A model generated the notes under the pieces. That model did no database searches. It had not been told where the DNA came from and saw nothing but the letters and a program-made list of their open reading frames with translations. Of a stretch of DNA of 64,000 bases, positions 1 through 9,320 are shown one piece after another. Source of the stretch: JBMYYR01 sp965243605. GTDB lineage: Bacteria > Bacteroidota > Bacteroidia > Flavobacteriales > CAJXXR01. The stretch is from the NCBI GenBank assembly GCA_965243605.1, contig CBDEVQ010000112.1, positions 11,674 through 75,673 of the forward strand, given 5' to 3'. Both the position numbers and the translations under genes were made by a program. Position 1 is the stretch's first letter. The number at the start of each line of letters is the position of its first letter.

Positions 1-1166
1 ATCTTACTTTCATGTATGTTTTTCTTTTGAAAATGATGGTGTAAAGGAGACATTAAAAATATTCGTCGTCCTTCACCAAACTTCTTTTTGGTGTATTTAA
101 AATAGGATACTTGTAGCATTACTGATAAATTCTCAGCAACAAAAATTCCTGCTAAAATTGGAAGTAAAAGTTCTTTACGAATACAAATTGCAAAAACAGC
201 AATTACACCACCTAGCATTAAACTCCCCGTATCTCCCATAAATACTTGAGCAGGGTAGGTATTATACCATAGAAATCCAACCGTTGCTCCAACAAATGCG
301 GCTATAAATACAACCATTTCTCCTGTATTGGGTATGTAGAGTATATTCAAGTAGTCTGAGAAGATAACGTTACCAGAAAGGTAAGCCAATATACCAAGGG
401 TAACCCCAATAATGGCTGAAGTCCCCGTAGCCAACCCGTCTATTCCATCGGTTAAATTGGCGGCATTAGATACTGCAACAATAATAAAAATTACAACCGG
501 TATGAATATCAACCAACCAAAATCTTTAGCAAACCCTCCAAATACATTGGAATAATCCAATTCATTATTCTTCATAAAGGGCACTGTGGTAATAATATCT
601 TTTGTTTCATTTAAAACATATTGCCCGTCTTGACTCAATTGAGCATCAATCAATTGAGTTTCAGACACAGAGTCTATAGGTAATTTTTCCTTGATGGTAA
701 TATCTGGATGCCAATACAATGTTGCACCAACAATGATGGATAGAATAACCTGTCCTAAGATTTTATATTTACCTGCTAATCCGTCTTTATTCTTATATTT
801 TTTCTTCCTGTAATCATCAATACCTCCAATAAACCCTAGCCATACCACGGTTGTTATTAACAATAAGACATATACATTTGTTAAGTCGGCAAACAACAAC
901 ACGGGTATTAATATTCCCGCAATAATGATGAGTCCACCCATGGTTGGGGTTCCCTTCTTTTCGGTTTGACCGGCTAAGCCAAGTTCTCTAATATCTTCTC
1001 CCAATTGATATTTTCTAAGAACATTAATTATTTTTTTTCCGACGAAAATGGTAATTAACAATGAGAAAATAAATGCCATTGAGGCTCTAAAACTTAAATA
1101 CTGAAATACTCCAGCACCTGGAAAGTTTGCACTTTCTTGTAAATAATCAAATAAAGAATACAGCAT
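1..1166 (-). CDS. mraY: Phospho-N-acetylmuramoyl-pentapeptide transferase MraY (3' end cut by window edge)
   Basis: Integral membrane enzyme that transfers phospho-MurNAc-pentapeptide from UDP to undecaprenyl phosphate, giving lipid I of peptidoglycan synthesis. I translated it from the ATG at 1166; the frame stays open to the window edge, so roughly the last 30 residues are missing. Visible family signatures are the N-terminal KKGTPTMGG, the Asp-rich GGIDDYRKKK, SNAANLTDGIDGLATG, FMGDTGSLMLGG and the C-terminal SPLHHHFQKK stretch. Many hydrophobic segments alternate with these loops. An extra-cytoplasmic insertion of about 50 residues after the fourth membrane segment is, as far as I know, common in Bacteroidota. 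The ATG directly abuts the murE stop codon (TAA-ATG), so the two are probably translationally coupled in the division/cell-wall cluster. Identification is very secure. Confidence 0.97.
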   Translation of the reverse strand, partial: MLYSLFDYLQESANFPGAGVFQYLSFRASMAFIFSLLITIFVGKKIINVLRKYQLGEDIRELGLAGQTEKKGTPTMGGLIIIAGILIPVLLFADLTNVYVLLLITTVVWLGFIGGIDDYRKKKYKNKDGLAGKYKILGQVILSIIVGATLYWHPDITIKEKLPIDSVSETQLIDAQLSQDGQYVLNETKDIITTVPFMKNNELDYSNVFGGFAKDFGWLIFIPVVIFIIVAVSNAANLTDGIDGLATGTSAIIGVTLGILAYLSGNVIFSDYLNILYIPNTGEMVVFIAAFVGATVGFLWYNTYPAQVFMGDTGSLMLGGVIAVFAICIRKELLLPILAGIFVAENLSVMLQVSYFKYTKKKFGEGRRIFLMSPLHHHFQKKNIHESK

Positions 1167-2633
1167 TTAATTTTGTTCTATTAGTTTAAAATAAGCTTCT
1201 ACTTCTTCTACATCATCAAAATGTAATTTTTCTCCTTTTATAATTTGGTAATCCTCATGCCCTTTTCCAGCAATTAACACAACATCTTTTTCTGAGGTTA
1301 ATTTTAATGCTGTTCTAATGGCAGAACGTCTATCTGCAATGGATAAATATTGACTTAACTTTTCCGATGGTACACCAGCCTCCATATCTGCAATAATTAA
1401 ATCTGGATCTTCAGATCTTGGATTATCTGCTGTAAAAATAGCTTGATCTGAATATTGCAATGCAATTTTGGCCATCATTGGTCGCTTTCCTTTATCACGA
1501 TCTCCTCCACAACCAACAACTGTAATTATTTTACCTTCTTTTGGTTTTATATCATGAATGGCCTTTAAAACATTCTCTAAAGCATCTGGCGTATGTGCAT
1601 AATCTACAATTGCCGTTTTTCCAGATTTAGATCGAACTTGTTCAAATCGCCCTTTTGCGGTTTTTAATATCGACAATCGCGTTAAGATTTCAAAAGGTTC
1701 TTTTCCTAAAAGCTCAGCTACAGCATAACATACGGTTGCATTATATAAGTTATGCTCTCCAATTAATTGGACAAACACTTCGGTTTGATTTATTGTAATT
1801 AAACTTCCATTTAAATCAAACTCTAAGGCTCTTGTTTTGTAATCTGCTACTTGATGTAATGCATATGATAATGATTTAGCCTTTGTATGCAACAACATCG
1901 TTTCTCCATGTTTATCATCTAAATTAATTAAAGCATATGCCTCTGGTTTTAATCCATCAAACAATAACTTTTTAGACGAAATATAATGGTTATAATTTTT
2001 ATGATAATCTAAATGATCTCTACTAATATTGGTGAAAACGGCTATATCAAAATCGACTCCAAACACTCTATTTTGATCTAAAGCATGAGAGCTTACTTCC
2101 ATAAAACAGGTTGTACATCCATGATCTACCATTTTTCGGAACAACTCTTGGACTCGAATAGCATTGGGTGTTGTGTGTGTTGAAGGAAAGACCTCTAAAC
2201 CGATGTGATATGATATAGTAGAAATAAGCCCTACCTTTTCTCCCATTTGAGTAAATAGATCAAATAATAAAGTCGCCGTAGTTGTTTTACCATTTGTACC
2301 CGTTACCCCTACAACGTTCATTTTTTCAGAAGGAAAGTCGTAAAATGCCGCTGAAATTTGTGATAAAACTTTTGAAGTATTAGACACTCTTAAATAACAA
2401 ACACCTTCAACGAACTGTTCAGGTAAAACCTCACAAATTATTGTTGATGCTCCTAATTCAATTGCTTTGGATATATAAGAATGACCATCTACCTGATACC
2501 CTTTAATCGCTATAAATACACAATGTTTCACACACAATCTAGAATCAATTTCAATTTTAGAAATCGATTGATTCGTGTCCCCAACATATTTTTTAATGTT
2601 AAGGTGTTTTATAAGGTCTTTTAAGTTTTTCAC
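1167..2633 (-). CDS. murE: UDP-MurNAc-tripeptide synthetase MurE, meso-diaminopimelate type
   Basis: Cytosolic Mur ligase that adds the third stem-peptide residue to UDP-MurNAc-L-Ala-D-Glu using ATP. The 488 residues match the family length. The P-loop GVTGTNGKTTT lies near residues 109-119, the substrate-binding segment TTPNAIRVQELF is near 160, and GKGHEDYQ lies near 455. The specificity motif DNPR (about 403-406) is the form known for meso-diaminopimelate-adding enzymes, whereas lysine-adding MurE carries another sequence, so A1-gamma type peptidoglycan is inferred. The gene starts 1 bp after the ftsI stop and its own stop touches the mraY start, a tightly packed operon. The dapD gene near 16.2 kb feeds the same diaminopimelate supply. 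Confidence 0.96.
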   Translation of the reverse strand: MKNLKDLIKHLNIKKYVGDTNQSISKIEIDSRLCVKHCVFIAIKGYQVDGHSYISKAIELGASTIICEVLPEQFVEGVCYLRVSNTSKVLSQISAAFYDFPSEKMNVVGVTGTNGKTTTATLLFDLFTQMGEKVGLISTISYHIGLEVFPSTHTTPNAIRVQELFRKMVDHGCTTCFMEVSSHALDQNRVFGVDFDIAVFTNISRDHLDYHKNYNHYISSKKLLFDGLKPEAYALINLDDKHGETMLLHTKAKSLSYALHQVADYKTRALEFDLNGSLITINQTEVFVQLIGEHNLYNATVCYAVAELLGKEPFEILTRLSILKTAKGRFEQVRSKSGKTAIVDYAHTPDALENVLKAIHDIKPKEGKIITVVGCGGDRDKGKRPMMAKIALQYSDQAIFTADNPRSEDPDLIIADMEAGVPSEKLSQYLSIADRRSAIRTALKLTSEKDVVLIAGKGHEDYQIIKGEKLHFDDVEEVEAYFKLIEQN

Positions 2634-2634
2634 T

Positions 2635-4734
2635 TTAATTCAACTCTAATTTTATGGTCTGATTTGTCTTAAATGGTTTTCCTGGAGTTATGGATTGCTT
2701 TACAACTTTTCCGACACCAGAATACTTAACCTTTAATCCTTTATTCTCTAGTATAAATAATGCATCCATTAAATTCATACCTATCACTTTAGGGGTTTCA
2801 TTTTCAAGTCCCATAGAACTAAATTCAGCTTGTAGCTCTAAAGAATCTGATTTTATTTCCAACCATCCAGTAACATCTTTATCATGGTTAGATACCCATT
2901 TCATTTTACGAGAAAAGTGTTTAAACTCTTCTGAGCCCACCAACATATTTTTTGGTAATAGACTATATTGTGTTTCGTCAATAAGTTCTAACTCCTCTGA
3001 ATCTTCTGTATATAATCCGTTTCTAATTTTTTCGAATACAGGTCCTGCCACAACATTTCCATAAAACCCAATTGACTTATTCGGCTTTTGTACAACAACA
3101 ATACAGGTATACTTAGGATTATCCCTTGGGAAATACCCAGCAAAAGAGGATTGATATTCTCTAGTCCCTTTCCAATAATTCACCTGACAAGTTCCTGTTT
3201 TACCAGCGCATGAAAACTGTTCTGATCTAATATTGGTTGCTGTTCCATGTTCCACTACTCCAGCCATCATATCTTTTAGCTTTCCAATAGTTGCATCCGA
3301 ACATATTTTAGAATTTAAGACTTCTTTAGGAAATGATTTAACTACACGTCCTGCTCTTCTAACTTCTTTTATCACTTGAGGTTTTACAAGCTCTCCGTCA
3401 TTTGCTATGGCATTATAATAAGACATGAGCTGTATAGGCGCTAAAGAAAGTTCATATCCATATGCCATCCAAGGTAATGAGACCTTAGACCATCCTTTAT
3501 CATCAGTTGTTTTTATTTTAGGTATCGCTTCCCCAGGAATATCTATACCAATTGGTTTAGTTACCCCTAAACGTGCTATACGATCTACAAACCGTTGCGG
3601 ATCGTCTTTGTAATGTTCTTCAATTATTTTTGCTATGGCAATATTCGATGAGAGTTCAAACGCTTGTTTTACATTTATGGTACCAAATCCGCCTCTATGG
3701 GAATCTTCCATTTTCTGACCATAAAACCACGCTTTTCCATCTCCTGTTTCTATCAAGTCATTGGTATCAATATACCCATCTTCCATGGCTACCATATAAG
3801 ATATTAACTTAAATGTAGAACCTGGTTCTGTAGCATCTCCTACCGCATAGTTTTTTGTTTCTCTAAAAATATCATCCTGACCTCTTCTCAAATTAACAAT
3901 CGATTTAACAGCCCCCGTTTTGGTTTCCATTAAAATAACCGTTCCACTTTCTGCTTCGTATTTCTTTAATTGATCTAACAAGGCATTATGACACAAATCT
4001 TGCATTCTAACATCAATATATGTCACAATATCAGCCCCATCTACAGGTTCCAAATCATTACTGGATGGTAAAGGTTTAGATTTACCTCCTGAAATTTTTT
4101 GTACCATCATATACCCTTTTTCTCCTGAAAGTTCATTAGAATAAGACCCTTCTAACCCAACATCATTTGGAGAATCTTCCACTTCATATCCTAAAGTTCG
4201 TTTGGCAAGAATTCCGAAAGGTTTTTTACGGGTATCCTTTTTCTCTACAACAATACCTCCTTTGTAACGCCCTTTATTTAAAATAGGAAGAGCCTTTAAT
4301 TGCTTTACTTGCGTGTAATTCAAATTTCTTTGAATTACGAGGTACTTACTTTTGATTTTTCTTGAAGATAAAAATCGTTTATAAAAGGACTTAGAATTGT
4401 ACCGTTCTGGAAACAATATGGCTAAAGAATCAGATAATGGCTTTAAGCTTTCGTCTATTAATTTTTGTTTTGGGATGGATGGATCTATTGCTACTGTATA
4501 AATTGGTAAGGATGTTAAGAGAAGATTTCCTGCTTCATCATAAACACTTCCTCTAGAAGGTGTAATCTCATCGCGTTTAACCGTTGTTTTTTCACCTAAA
4601 TCTTTATAATAAGCTCCATCATTAATGTAGATATATATTAGCCGAAAAGGTATAGCCAACATACAAATAAACAGTCCTAAAGTCAACATCATGAGTTTAG
4701 AGCTTTTAATATATTTAGATGTATGTTTACTCAT
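2635..4734 (-). CDS. ftsI: Division transpeptidase FtsI/PBP3-type with C-terminal PASTA domain
   Basis: Class B penicillin-binding protein that cross-links septal peptidoglycan. An N-terminal membrane anchor (about residues 14-35) is followed by a dimerisation domain with the conserved RGSVYDEAGN (61-70). The transpeptidase domain holds the three active-site motifs: S306-T-F-K with the acylated serine, SSN (362-364) and KTGT (512-515). The last 60 or so residues read as one PASTA domain, which in many Bacteroidota division PBPs follows the catalytic domain. The 5' end overlaps the upstream ftsL-like gene by 8 bp. Position between ftsL and murE in the division cluster supports FtsI rather than another class B PBP. 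Confidence 0.95.
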   Translation of the reverse strand: MSKHTSKYIKSSKLMMLTLGLFICMLAIPFRLIYIYINDGAYYKDLGEKTTVKRDEITPSRGSVYDEAGNLLLTSLPIYTVAIDPSIPKQKLIDESLKPLSDSLAILFPERYNSKSFYKRFLSSRKIKSKYLVIQRNLNYTQVKQLKALPILNKGRYKGGIVVEKKDTRKKPFGILAKRTLGYEVEDSPNDVGLEGSYSNELSGEKGYMMVQKISGGKSKPLPSSNDLEPVDGADIVTYIDVRMQDLCHNALLDQLKKYEAESGTVILMETKTGAVKSIVNLRRGQDDIFRETKNYAVGDATEPGSTFKLISYMVAMEDGYIDTNDLIETGDGKAWFYGQKMEDSHRGGFGTINVKQAFELSSNIAIAKIIEEHYKDDPQRFVDRIARLGVTKPIGIDIPGEAIPKIKTTDDKGWSKVSLPWMAYGYELSLAPIQLMSYYNAIANDGELVKPQVIKEVRRAGRVVKSFPKEVLNSKICSDATIGKLKDMMAGVVEHGTATNIRSEQFSCAGKTGTCQVNYWKGTREYQSSFAGYFPRDNPKYTCIVVVQKPNKSIGFYGNVVAGPVFEKIRNGLYTEDSEELELIDETQYSLLPKNMLVGSEEFKHFSRKMKWVSNHDKDVTGWLEIKSDSLELQAEFSSMGLENETPKVIGMNLMDALFILENKGLKVKYSGVGKVVKQSITPGKPFKTNQTIKLELN

Positions 4735-5056
4735 TTTCTACTTCTATAAATCTTGGAGACTCAAATGAGTGTTCGAGTCCTAATTGTTCAACTTCTTTAA
4801 TAACAACAGATGGTTTGGTTAAACCGACCCGTTTTGTTCTATACCCTACATGTTCACTTGTGGCTTCTCGTCTTAAATCCTCAAGTTTTTTAATCTCATA
4901 TATTTTCTGATCTGCCGACCCCGAAAAATAAATGACAATTAACATCCATAAAAAAATATATACAGCAATCCCACCATGCTTTCTAACTTCTTTTTGTTGA
5001 AAGATGGTTCCTTTTATAAAGGATCTTATGTATCTATTAATGGATTTTTTAGCCAT
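4727..5056 (-). CDS. FtsL-like cell-division protein
   Basis: A 109-residue bitopic membrane protein: a basic N-terminus (MAKKSINRYIRSFIKGTIFQ), one hydrophobic segment at about residues 30-47, then a periplasmic helix with charged heptad-like content (KIYEIKKLEDLRREATSEH). This is the FtsL architecture; FtsL forms a coiled-coil complex with FtsB/FtsQ and links septal synthesis to the divisome. Sequence alone is too divergent to name, but the slot between rsmH and ftsI is where ftsL sits in this cluster. It overlaps rsmH by 8 bp upstream and ftsI by 8 bp downstream, which points to translational coupling. Confidence 0.8.
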   Translation of the reverse strand: MAKKSINRYIRSFIKGTIFQQKEVRKHGGIAVYIFLWMLIVIYFSGSADQKIYEIKKLEDLRREATSEHVGYRTKRVGLTKPSVVIKEVEQLGLEHSFESPRFIEVENE

Positions 5057-5978
5057 TGAATGGTATTTTTTCAGCTATTCTTAATTTAGCACTTCTAGCT
5101 CTAGAGTTATCTTGTAATTCTTCACTAGTGGATAAGATTGGTTTTCTATTTATCTTCTTAAATGGCACTATTGGGTTACCGTAAAAATCTTTAACCACTT
5201 CGCCTTTAAAATTACCACTTTGCATAAATCGTTTTACCAACCTATCTTCTAATGAATGGTAGGTGATAACAGATAATCGTCCACCTTCTTTTAATAAAGG
5301 AACTGTAGATTCTAAAAATTCTTTAAGCACAGCCATTTCTTCATTAACCTCTATTCTTAAAGCCTGAAAAACTTGAGCGTAATATTTATTCGCGTGTTTA
5401 GGCGTTGTTAGAGGTTCTAAAATTTTAATCAAATCACCTGTAGTAATAATTTCATTTTCTTCTCGTTTAGCAACAATAATTCTTGCCAACTTTTTAGAAT
5501 TTGAAACTTCTCCATAATCCGATAAAATACGAACCAATTCAGATTCACTGTACTGGGCTATAATCTCTTTGGCAGATTGACCATTCGTTGAGTTCATTCT
5601 CATATCGAGTTCAGCATCAAAACGAAAAGAAAATCCACGTTCAGCCGTATCAAATTGATGTGAAGACACGCCAAGATCTGCTAATATTCCATCTACTTTA
5701 CTAACACCATACATTAACATAGATGTTTTAATATATCTAAAGTTCTGCATAATCAATTTAAACTGACTATGCTCAGGAACATTATCTAAAACATCTCTAT
5801 CTTGATCAAAAGCATAAAGTTTTCCTTGATTTATATCTTTAAGAATACGACGTGAGTGTCCGCCTCCTCCAAAGGTAACATCAATATAAATTCCATCTGG
5901 ATTTATATTTAACCCATTAACCGATTCTTCTAATAATACGGGTACGTGGTATGCTGGTGTGTCCATAGGTATATACAA
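5049..5978 (-). CDS. rsmH: 16S rRNA (cytosine(1402)-N(4))-methyltransferase RsmH (MraW)
   Basis: SAM-dependent methyltransferase for N4 of C1402 in the ribosomal P site. Family signatures seen are YHVPVLLEE at the N-terminus, the SAM-binding DVTFGGGGHSRRIL, GILADLGVSSHQFD, RGFSFR followed by LDMRMN, FQALRIEVNEE and the ending HSLEDRLVKRF. Length (309) is normal. Two starts are possible: the ATG at 5978 or the in-frame ATG at 5966 (MDTPAYHVPVLL); the second is closer to typical RsmH N-termini and I cannot decide. It is the first gene of the cluster here. In most bacteria mraZ precedes it, but no mraZ is present in the next 345 bp or beyond. Confidence 0.95.
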   Translation of the reverse strand: MYIPMDTPAYHVPVLLEESVNGLNINPDGIYIDVTFGGGGHSRRILKDINQGKLYAFDQDRDVLDNVPEHSQFKLIMQNFRYIKTSMLMYGVSKVDGILADLGVSSHQFDTAERGFSFRFDAELDMRMNSTNGQSAKEIIAQYSESELVRILSDYGEVSNSKKLARIIVAKREENEIITTGDLIKILEPLTTPKHANKYYAQVFQALRIEVNEEMAVLKEFLESTVPLLKEGGRLSVITYHSLEDRLVKRFMQSGNFKGEVVKDFYGNPIVPFKKINRKPILSTSEELQDNSRARSAKLRIAEKIPFNG

Positions 5979-6323
5979 ATTTCGAGGTCCTTAAAATTAA
6001 GTTCCCACCGAATAAAAGTCAATTCGTTTTAATACTAACCAGTAGCTTCTGGCAAAAGTTCCGCAAAGGTAATCCTTGATTCCTTTAAAACTCTTAAAAA
6101 AGAGTATAGATTTTATCAAAATACACGTACAGAGGTACGCTTTTTTTAATGAGTGAATCAAATTATTCGATAACTTGTGAATGTTTGTATGTCATTCACC
6201 ATTTTCAATGCTTGTAAATATAATTTTTTTAATTAAATTTTCATAAAATGAAAACATGAAATTACAATTAAAATCGAGTTATTTTTATAGATAAAATGTA
6301 TATTATTATTTTAAATTATTAAT
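5979..6323. other. Intergenic region upstream of rsmH, no gene seen
   Basis: About 345 AT-rich bases with no plausible coding frame and no recognisable remnant of mraZ. It carries a minus-strand -7 box at 6064-6071, a single GTGGGAAC (minus strand, 6001-6008) resembling half of an MraZ-type TGGGA box, and a short inverted repeat CGTAC-AGAG-GTACG at 6126-6139 followed by a T run. Confidence 0.6.
6064..6071 (-). promoter_or_regulatory. -7 promoter box for the rsmH-mraY cluster
   Basis: Reads TACCTTTG on the minus strand, matching the Bacteroidota consensus TAnnTTTG. Transcription would begin near 6057, leaving a leader of about 80 nt before rsmH. No clear -33 TTG is visible, so the call rests on one element. 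Confidence 0.45.
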
Positions 6324-6860
6324 CTAATTATATGTTAATCCAACAACAGAATTTAGCGTTATTGGTTGTGGATCAGAAGAAGACTCTGCTTTAGATTCAT
6401 CATTAACATCATTTTTATTATATCTCACTACACAATACCCTAAATCCACTTTCATACTTACATAATAATAATTGTGATAAGATGAATTGGCATGTAGTTT
6501 ACCATCAAACATTAATTCATTGCTAACTTCTATATTAGGAGTTGTTAGACTATCTATGTAATGTTTCACACTCTTTTGTGTTACACCTCTAGTTGGACTG
6601 TCAGACACCATATCATTCTCATCTAACAATGAATTGGAAACAATTTGCACAATTCCGGAAGAGTCTAATCCAACTTCAGTAACTATTCCATGAGTTAATC
6701 CAACATAATATCGATTATTTACAGTATCTAAATAAAAATCACCTTCGTTCGCTGTTTTATTAAGATTTATCTGTTCTATTTCAGAAGATGTATAAAACTG
6801 AGCATACCCTTCTGATACAGAAAGTAAGAATAATAATGAAAAAAATATAATGTATTTCAT
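6324..6860 (-). CDS. Secreted protein of unknown function with a tail-fibre-like motif
   Basis: I do not recognise this 178-residue protein. A Sec signal peptide is clear (MKYIIFFSLLFLLSVSEGYA, cleavage before QFYTSS), and no lipobox Cys or T9SS C-terminal domain is seen, so it is probably periplasmic or released. Residues about 30-60 (NEGDFYLDTVNNRYYVGL) look like the short beta repeats found in phage tail-fibre and Bacteroidota collar-like proteins, and the following SDSPTRGVTQKSVKHYID resembles the VPTQKSVKAYVD-type motif from such proteins; this is from memory, not a search. The C-terminal half is beta-rich. It is monocistronic with its own -7 box and is divergent from another secreted gene at 7153. 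Confidence 0.6.
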   Translation of the reverse strand: MKYIIFFSLLFLLSVSEGYAQFYTSSEIEQINLNKTANEGDFYLDTVNNRYYVGLTHGIVTEVGLDSSGIVQIVSNSLLDENDMVSDSPTRGVTQKSVKHYIDSLTTPNIEVSNELMFDGKLHANSSYHNYYYVSMKVDLGYCVVRYNKNDVNDESKAESSSDPQPITLNSVVGLTYN

Positions 6861-6917
6861 AACCGTTTTTAAATAAGTTCTTTAACAACTCTAATATTAT
6901 TAGAATAGAATTTAATG

Positions 6918-6925
6918 CAAAAATA
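6918..6925 (-). promoter_or_regulatory. -7 promoter box for the 6324-6860 gene
   Basis: Minus strand reads TATTTTTG (TAnnTTTG consensus), placing the transcript start near 6911, about 50 nt upstream of the ATG at 6860. A 13-nt near-palindrome CTAATATTATTAG lies in the leader at about 6885-6897. Confidence 0.45.
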
Positions 6926-7034
6926 AAAGCTTTCAATTAAATAACAGATGAATATAATCTATTTTTTTTAGATATTTTATTTACTGAATCTCTGTAAAAC
7001 AATATCCTAGGGTAAATTATCTTCTAATTATTTG

Positions 7035-7042
7035 TAGTTTTG
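7035..7042 (+). promoter_or_regulatory. -7 promoter box for the 7153-9138 gene
   Basis: Reads TAGTTTTG, matching TAnnTTTG. The transcript would start near 7049, giving a leader of about 100-140 nt depending on which start codon is used. Confidence 0.4.
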
Positions 7043-7152
7043 CACTCTTAATACGATTTGATTTAAATAACTGATGTAGATACTGGATGTATTTACAAAA
7101 AAAATCATATCAATTATCATTCATGGAATTGGTGCAATTATATTAAACAATT

Positions 7153-9138
7153 ATGGTATTCATCCTTAGGTTCAAAAAACATCTTAGCAATATGCTTCGC
7201 TTGTGTTTTTTCATCATTAGTATCCTTGGTACATCTAATGTAAATGCTCAAGTTAATCTAGAAAGCTTATCTGGAATAAGTAAGGATGGTATTTATTATT
7301 ACGTAACAGGAGACGTCCTAATCACTCAATCTATAAACCCTATTCCTTTAGGAATTATCCGAATTTATAATGGAGGGCGATTACGATTTGGAAATAATGC
7401 GTCTATTAAACTGGGAGAAGTCAAACGTGATAGCGGTGGTCAAATTGTTTACGATAACGATTTAAAACCCGTTATTAAAAGTAGTGTTTACGTTCTTGAA
7501 CAACATGATGCAGGGGCCTTTGGAGCCGATAATTACAACGGATCTTCTCAAGCTCGTTTTATGAATGGTTGTAATGTTGAATTAGAAGGTGTAACCTGGG
7601 TTATTGCAACAACATCTCGTAGCGATTTTGACATTAAACCTGGAGCTAGCGTACATTTTAGAAATTCGTTTGTTATTTCTAAAACATTTAGTTATTCACA
7701 TTTTGCAAGTTCTAATATTACTATTGATGGACTTGTTATGGACCATAGAAGTAATACTGCTGGTTTAGAGTTTGGATTAGGAAACATTCCTTCTTCGTTA
7801 ACCAATTTAGATATTATTGACAACAATACAGGAAGTGGAAGTAGACATTTTGTTTTAGTAAATTTCCCAGGAAATAACACCTACGAAATAGACCGATTAA
7901 AGGCGAGAAATATTTGTCTTTATTCAAGCAGTTTATACACAACTATTTTAAACAATCCATTAGGAAATGTTATAAAAGGACAGTTTTATAATAATATTTT
8001 AGAGGTTAACAGAGATCTTTCTTTACAAACCATTGACGATGACAATAATCCACTTACAAATGTAGATGTTTATGTTAAGCGTAAAATTGGAGATGCGTTC
8101 ACAAATTCTACGGCAGTAAATGCAAATGGATCATATACCAAACGCCTTCTTCAATACAGACAAACCCACGGATCTTCAAGTGTATCGTATCAAAATGAAT
8201 ACGATGTTTATTTTGCTCACTATAACAAGTTATTTAAAGCTCAATCTTTCACTTTAGATTATGAGGAAGGGTTAAATGGAGAAAACGATTTAGGTAATAT
8301 TAAGCTTTTAGATGACGATGGTATTTCGGAAAACAATATGACTACTGTTTCTTCTTATACTGGAATATCTATAAATCACGCCTCCAAAACAATTACCATT
8401 TCAGATTCAACTAGTTTATGTAATCTTTACGATTATATAAAGTACGACAAAGTATCGATAAACCAAGACCAACCCAACGTCACAACATTTTTAGCTTCTA
8501 AAAATGGAACAACCCTCAATCTATCCGATTATTCGATAGAAGTTGTTGCTAATGGAGAACTTACTGTATGCGATTTATTTGAGAAAATTGAAACGACAGG
8601 GAATTCTACAATATCTGACATTAGCCAATTACAAGTTGCATTACAAGACCAAACAAACACCTACAAACTGATAAGATTAAAAGGGTTAGAAAATGGTCAT
8701 GTTATGGTGTATGATCACATTCAAGATACGCTTATTACTTCTTATGAAGAGCAAACCGGAGAATTTACATTTGTTACGAATGGAAATTACACCGAGATTA
8801 AACTTTTGATAGAAAAAGATCAATATACAGATTGGGGACATGTATTAGATCTTTCTGTAAATGATGTCTTTAGTTACATTGTTTTCCATGCACCAAAAGA
8901 TTTCTTATCGGCTACCGAAGAAAAGCAAGAAGAGATGATTTACATTCTTCAAAAGCTTTTACTTAAAACCCAAGCCATCCAAAGCGAATTAAATAATAAC
9001 ACGCTTCCTACCCCAACATTTACAATTAATAATTACAACACAGGTATTCAAGCCACTATAGAAAACCAAGTTGAAATGACTCGAATTCTTAAATTACTAT
9101 TAAAACAGAATACTAGCATACGTAAACAAGTTAATTAA
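7153..9138 (+). CDS. Large secreted protein of unknown function (parallel beta-helix-like)
   Basis: Not recognised. A 661-residue protein whose signal peptide lies at residues about 14-32 (MLRLCFFIISILGTSNVNA), so the true start may be the ATG at 7192. The first half is full of Asn/Gly-rich short strands (for example IYNGGRLRFGNNASIKLG, FMNGCNVELEGVTWV) as in right-handed parallel beta-helix or polymorphic adhesin domains. The middle has Asp-rich beta repeats, including LCNLYDYIKYDK and a second copy-like VCDLFEKIET. The last 90 residues (SATEEKQEEMIYILQKLLLKTQ and onward) look helical and could form a coiled coil. There is no T9SS sorting domain. It is divergent from the secreted gene at 6324-6860, with which it might work. 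Confidence 0.65.
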   Translation: MVFILRFKKHLSNMLRLCFFIISILGTSNVNAQVNLESLSGISKDGIYYYVTGDVLITQSINPIPLGIIRIYNGGRLRFGNNASIKLGEVKRDSGGQIVYDNDLKPVIKSSVYVLEQHDAGAFGADNYNGSSQARFMNGCNVELEGVTWVIATTSRSDFDIKPGASVHFRNSFVISKTFSYSHFASSNITIDGLVMDHRSNTAGLEFGLGNIPSSLTNLDIIDNNTGSGSRHFVLVNFPGNNTYEIDRLKARNICLYSSSLYTTILNNPLGNVIKGQFYNNILEVNRDLSLQTIDDDNNPLTNVDVYVKRKIGDAFTNSTAVNANGSYTKRLLQYRQTHGSSSVSYQNEYDVYFAHYNKLFKAQSFTLDYEEGLNGENDLGNIKLLDDDGISENNMTTVSSYTGISINHASKTITISDSTSLCNLYDYIKYDKVSINQDQPNVTTFLASKNGTTLNLSDYSIEVVANGELTVCDLFEKIETTGNSTISDISQLQVALQDQTNTYKLIRLKGLENGHVMVYDHIQDTLITSYEEQTGEFTFVTNGNYTEIKLLIEKDQYTDWGHVLDLSVNDVFSYIVFHAPKDFLSATEEKQEEMIYILQKLLLKTQAIQSELNNNTLPTPTFTINNYNTGIQATIENQVEMTRILKLLLKQNTSIRKQVN

Positions 9139-9291
9139 ATGATACATCTTCATATATTTAACGGTTTCCATAAAACATTTAAACCTATTAAATATCAGTA
9201 TTATTTGTCTATTCATGTAAAGCTTTTATAAATAATAGTGAAAAAATAGAAATATCGAAAAAATATGCTTTTCTATATGGAATCAAAAAAC

Positions 9292-9299
9292 TATTTTTG
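9292..9299 (+). promoter_or_regulatory. -7 promoter box for sucC
   Basis: Reads TATTTTTG (TAnnTTTG). Predicted transcript start near 9306, about 15 nt upstream of the ATG at 9321. This rules out the upstream in-frame TTG at 9297 as a start codon. Confidence 0.5.
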
Positions 9300-9320
9300 C
9301 TCGAGACAAAAAAATACGTC

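Noticed and set aside
9297..9320. Upstream TTG start for sucC adding 8 codons
   Set aside because: A -7 box (9292-9299) overlaps it, so transcription would start downstream; the ATG at 9321 fits the family N-terminus.
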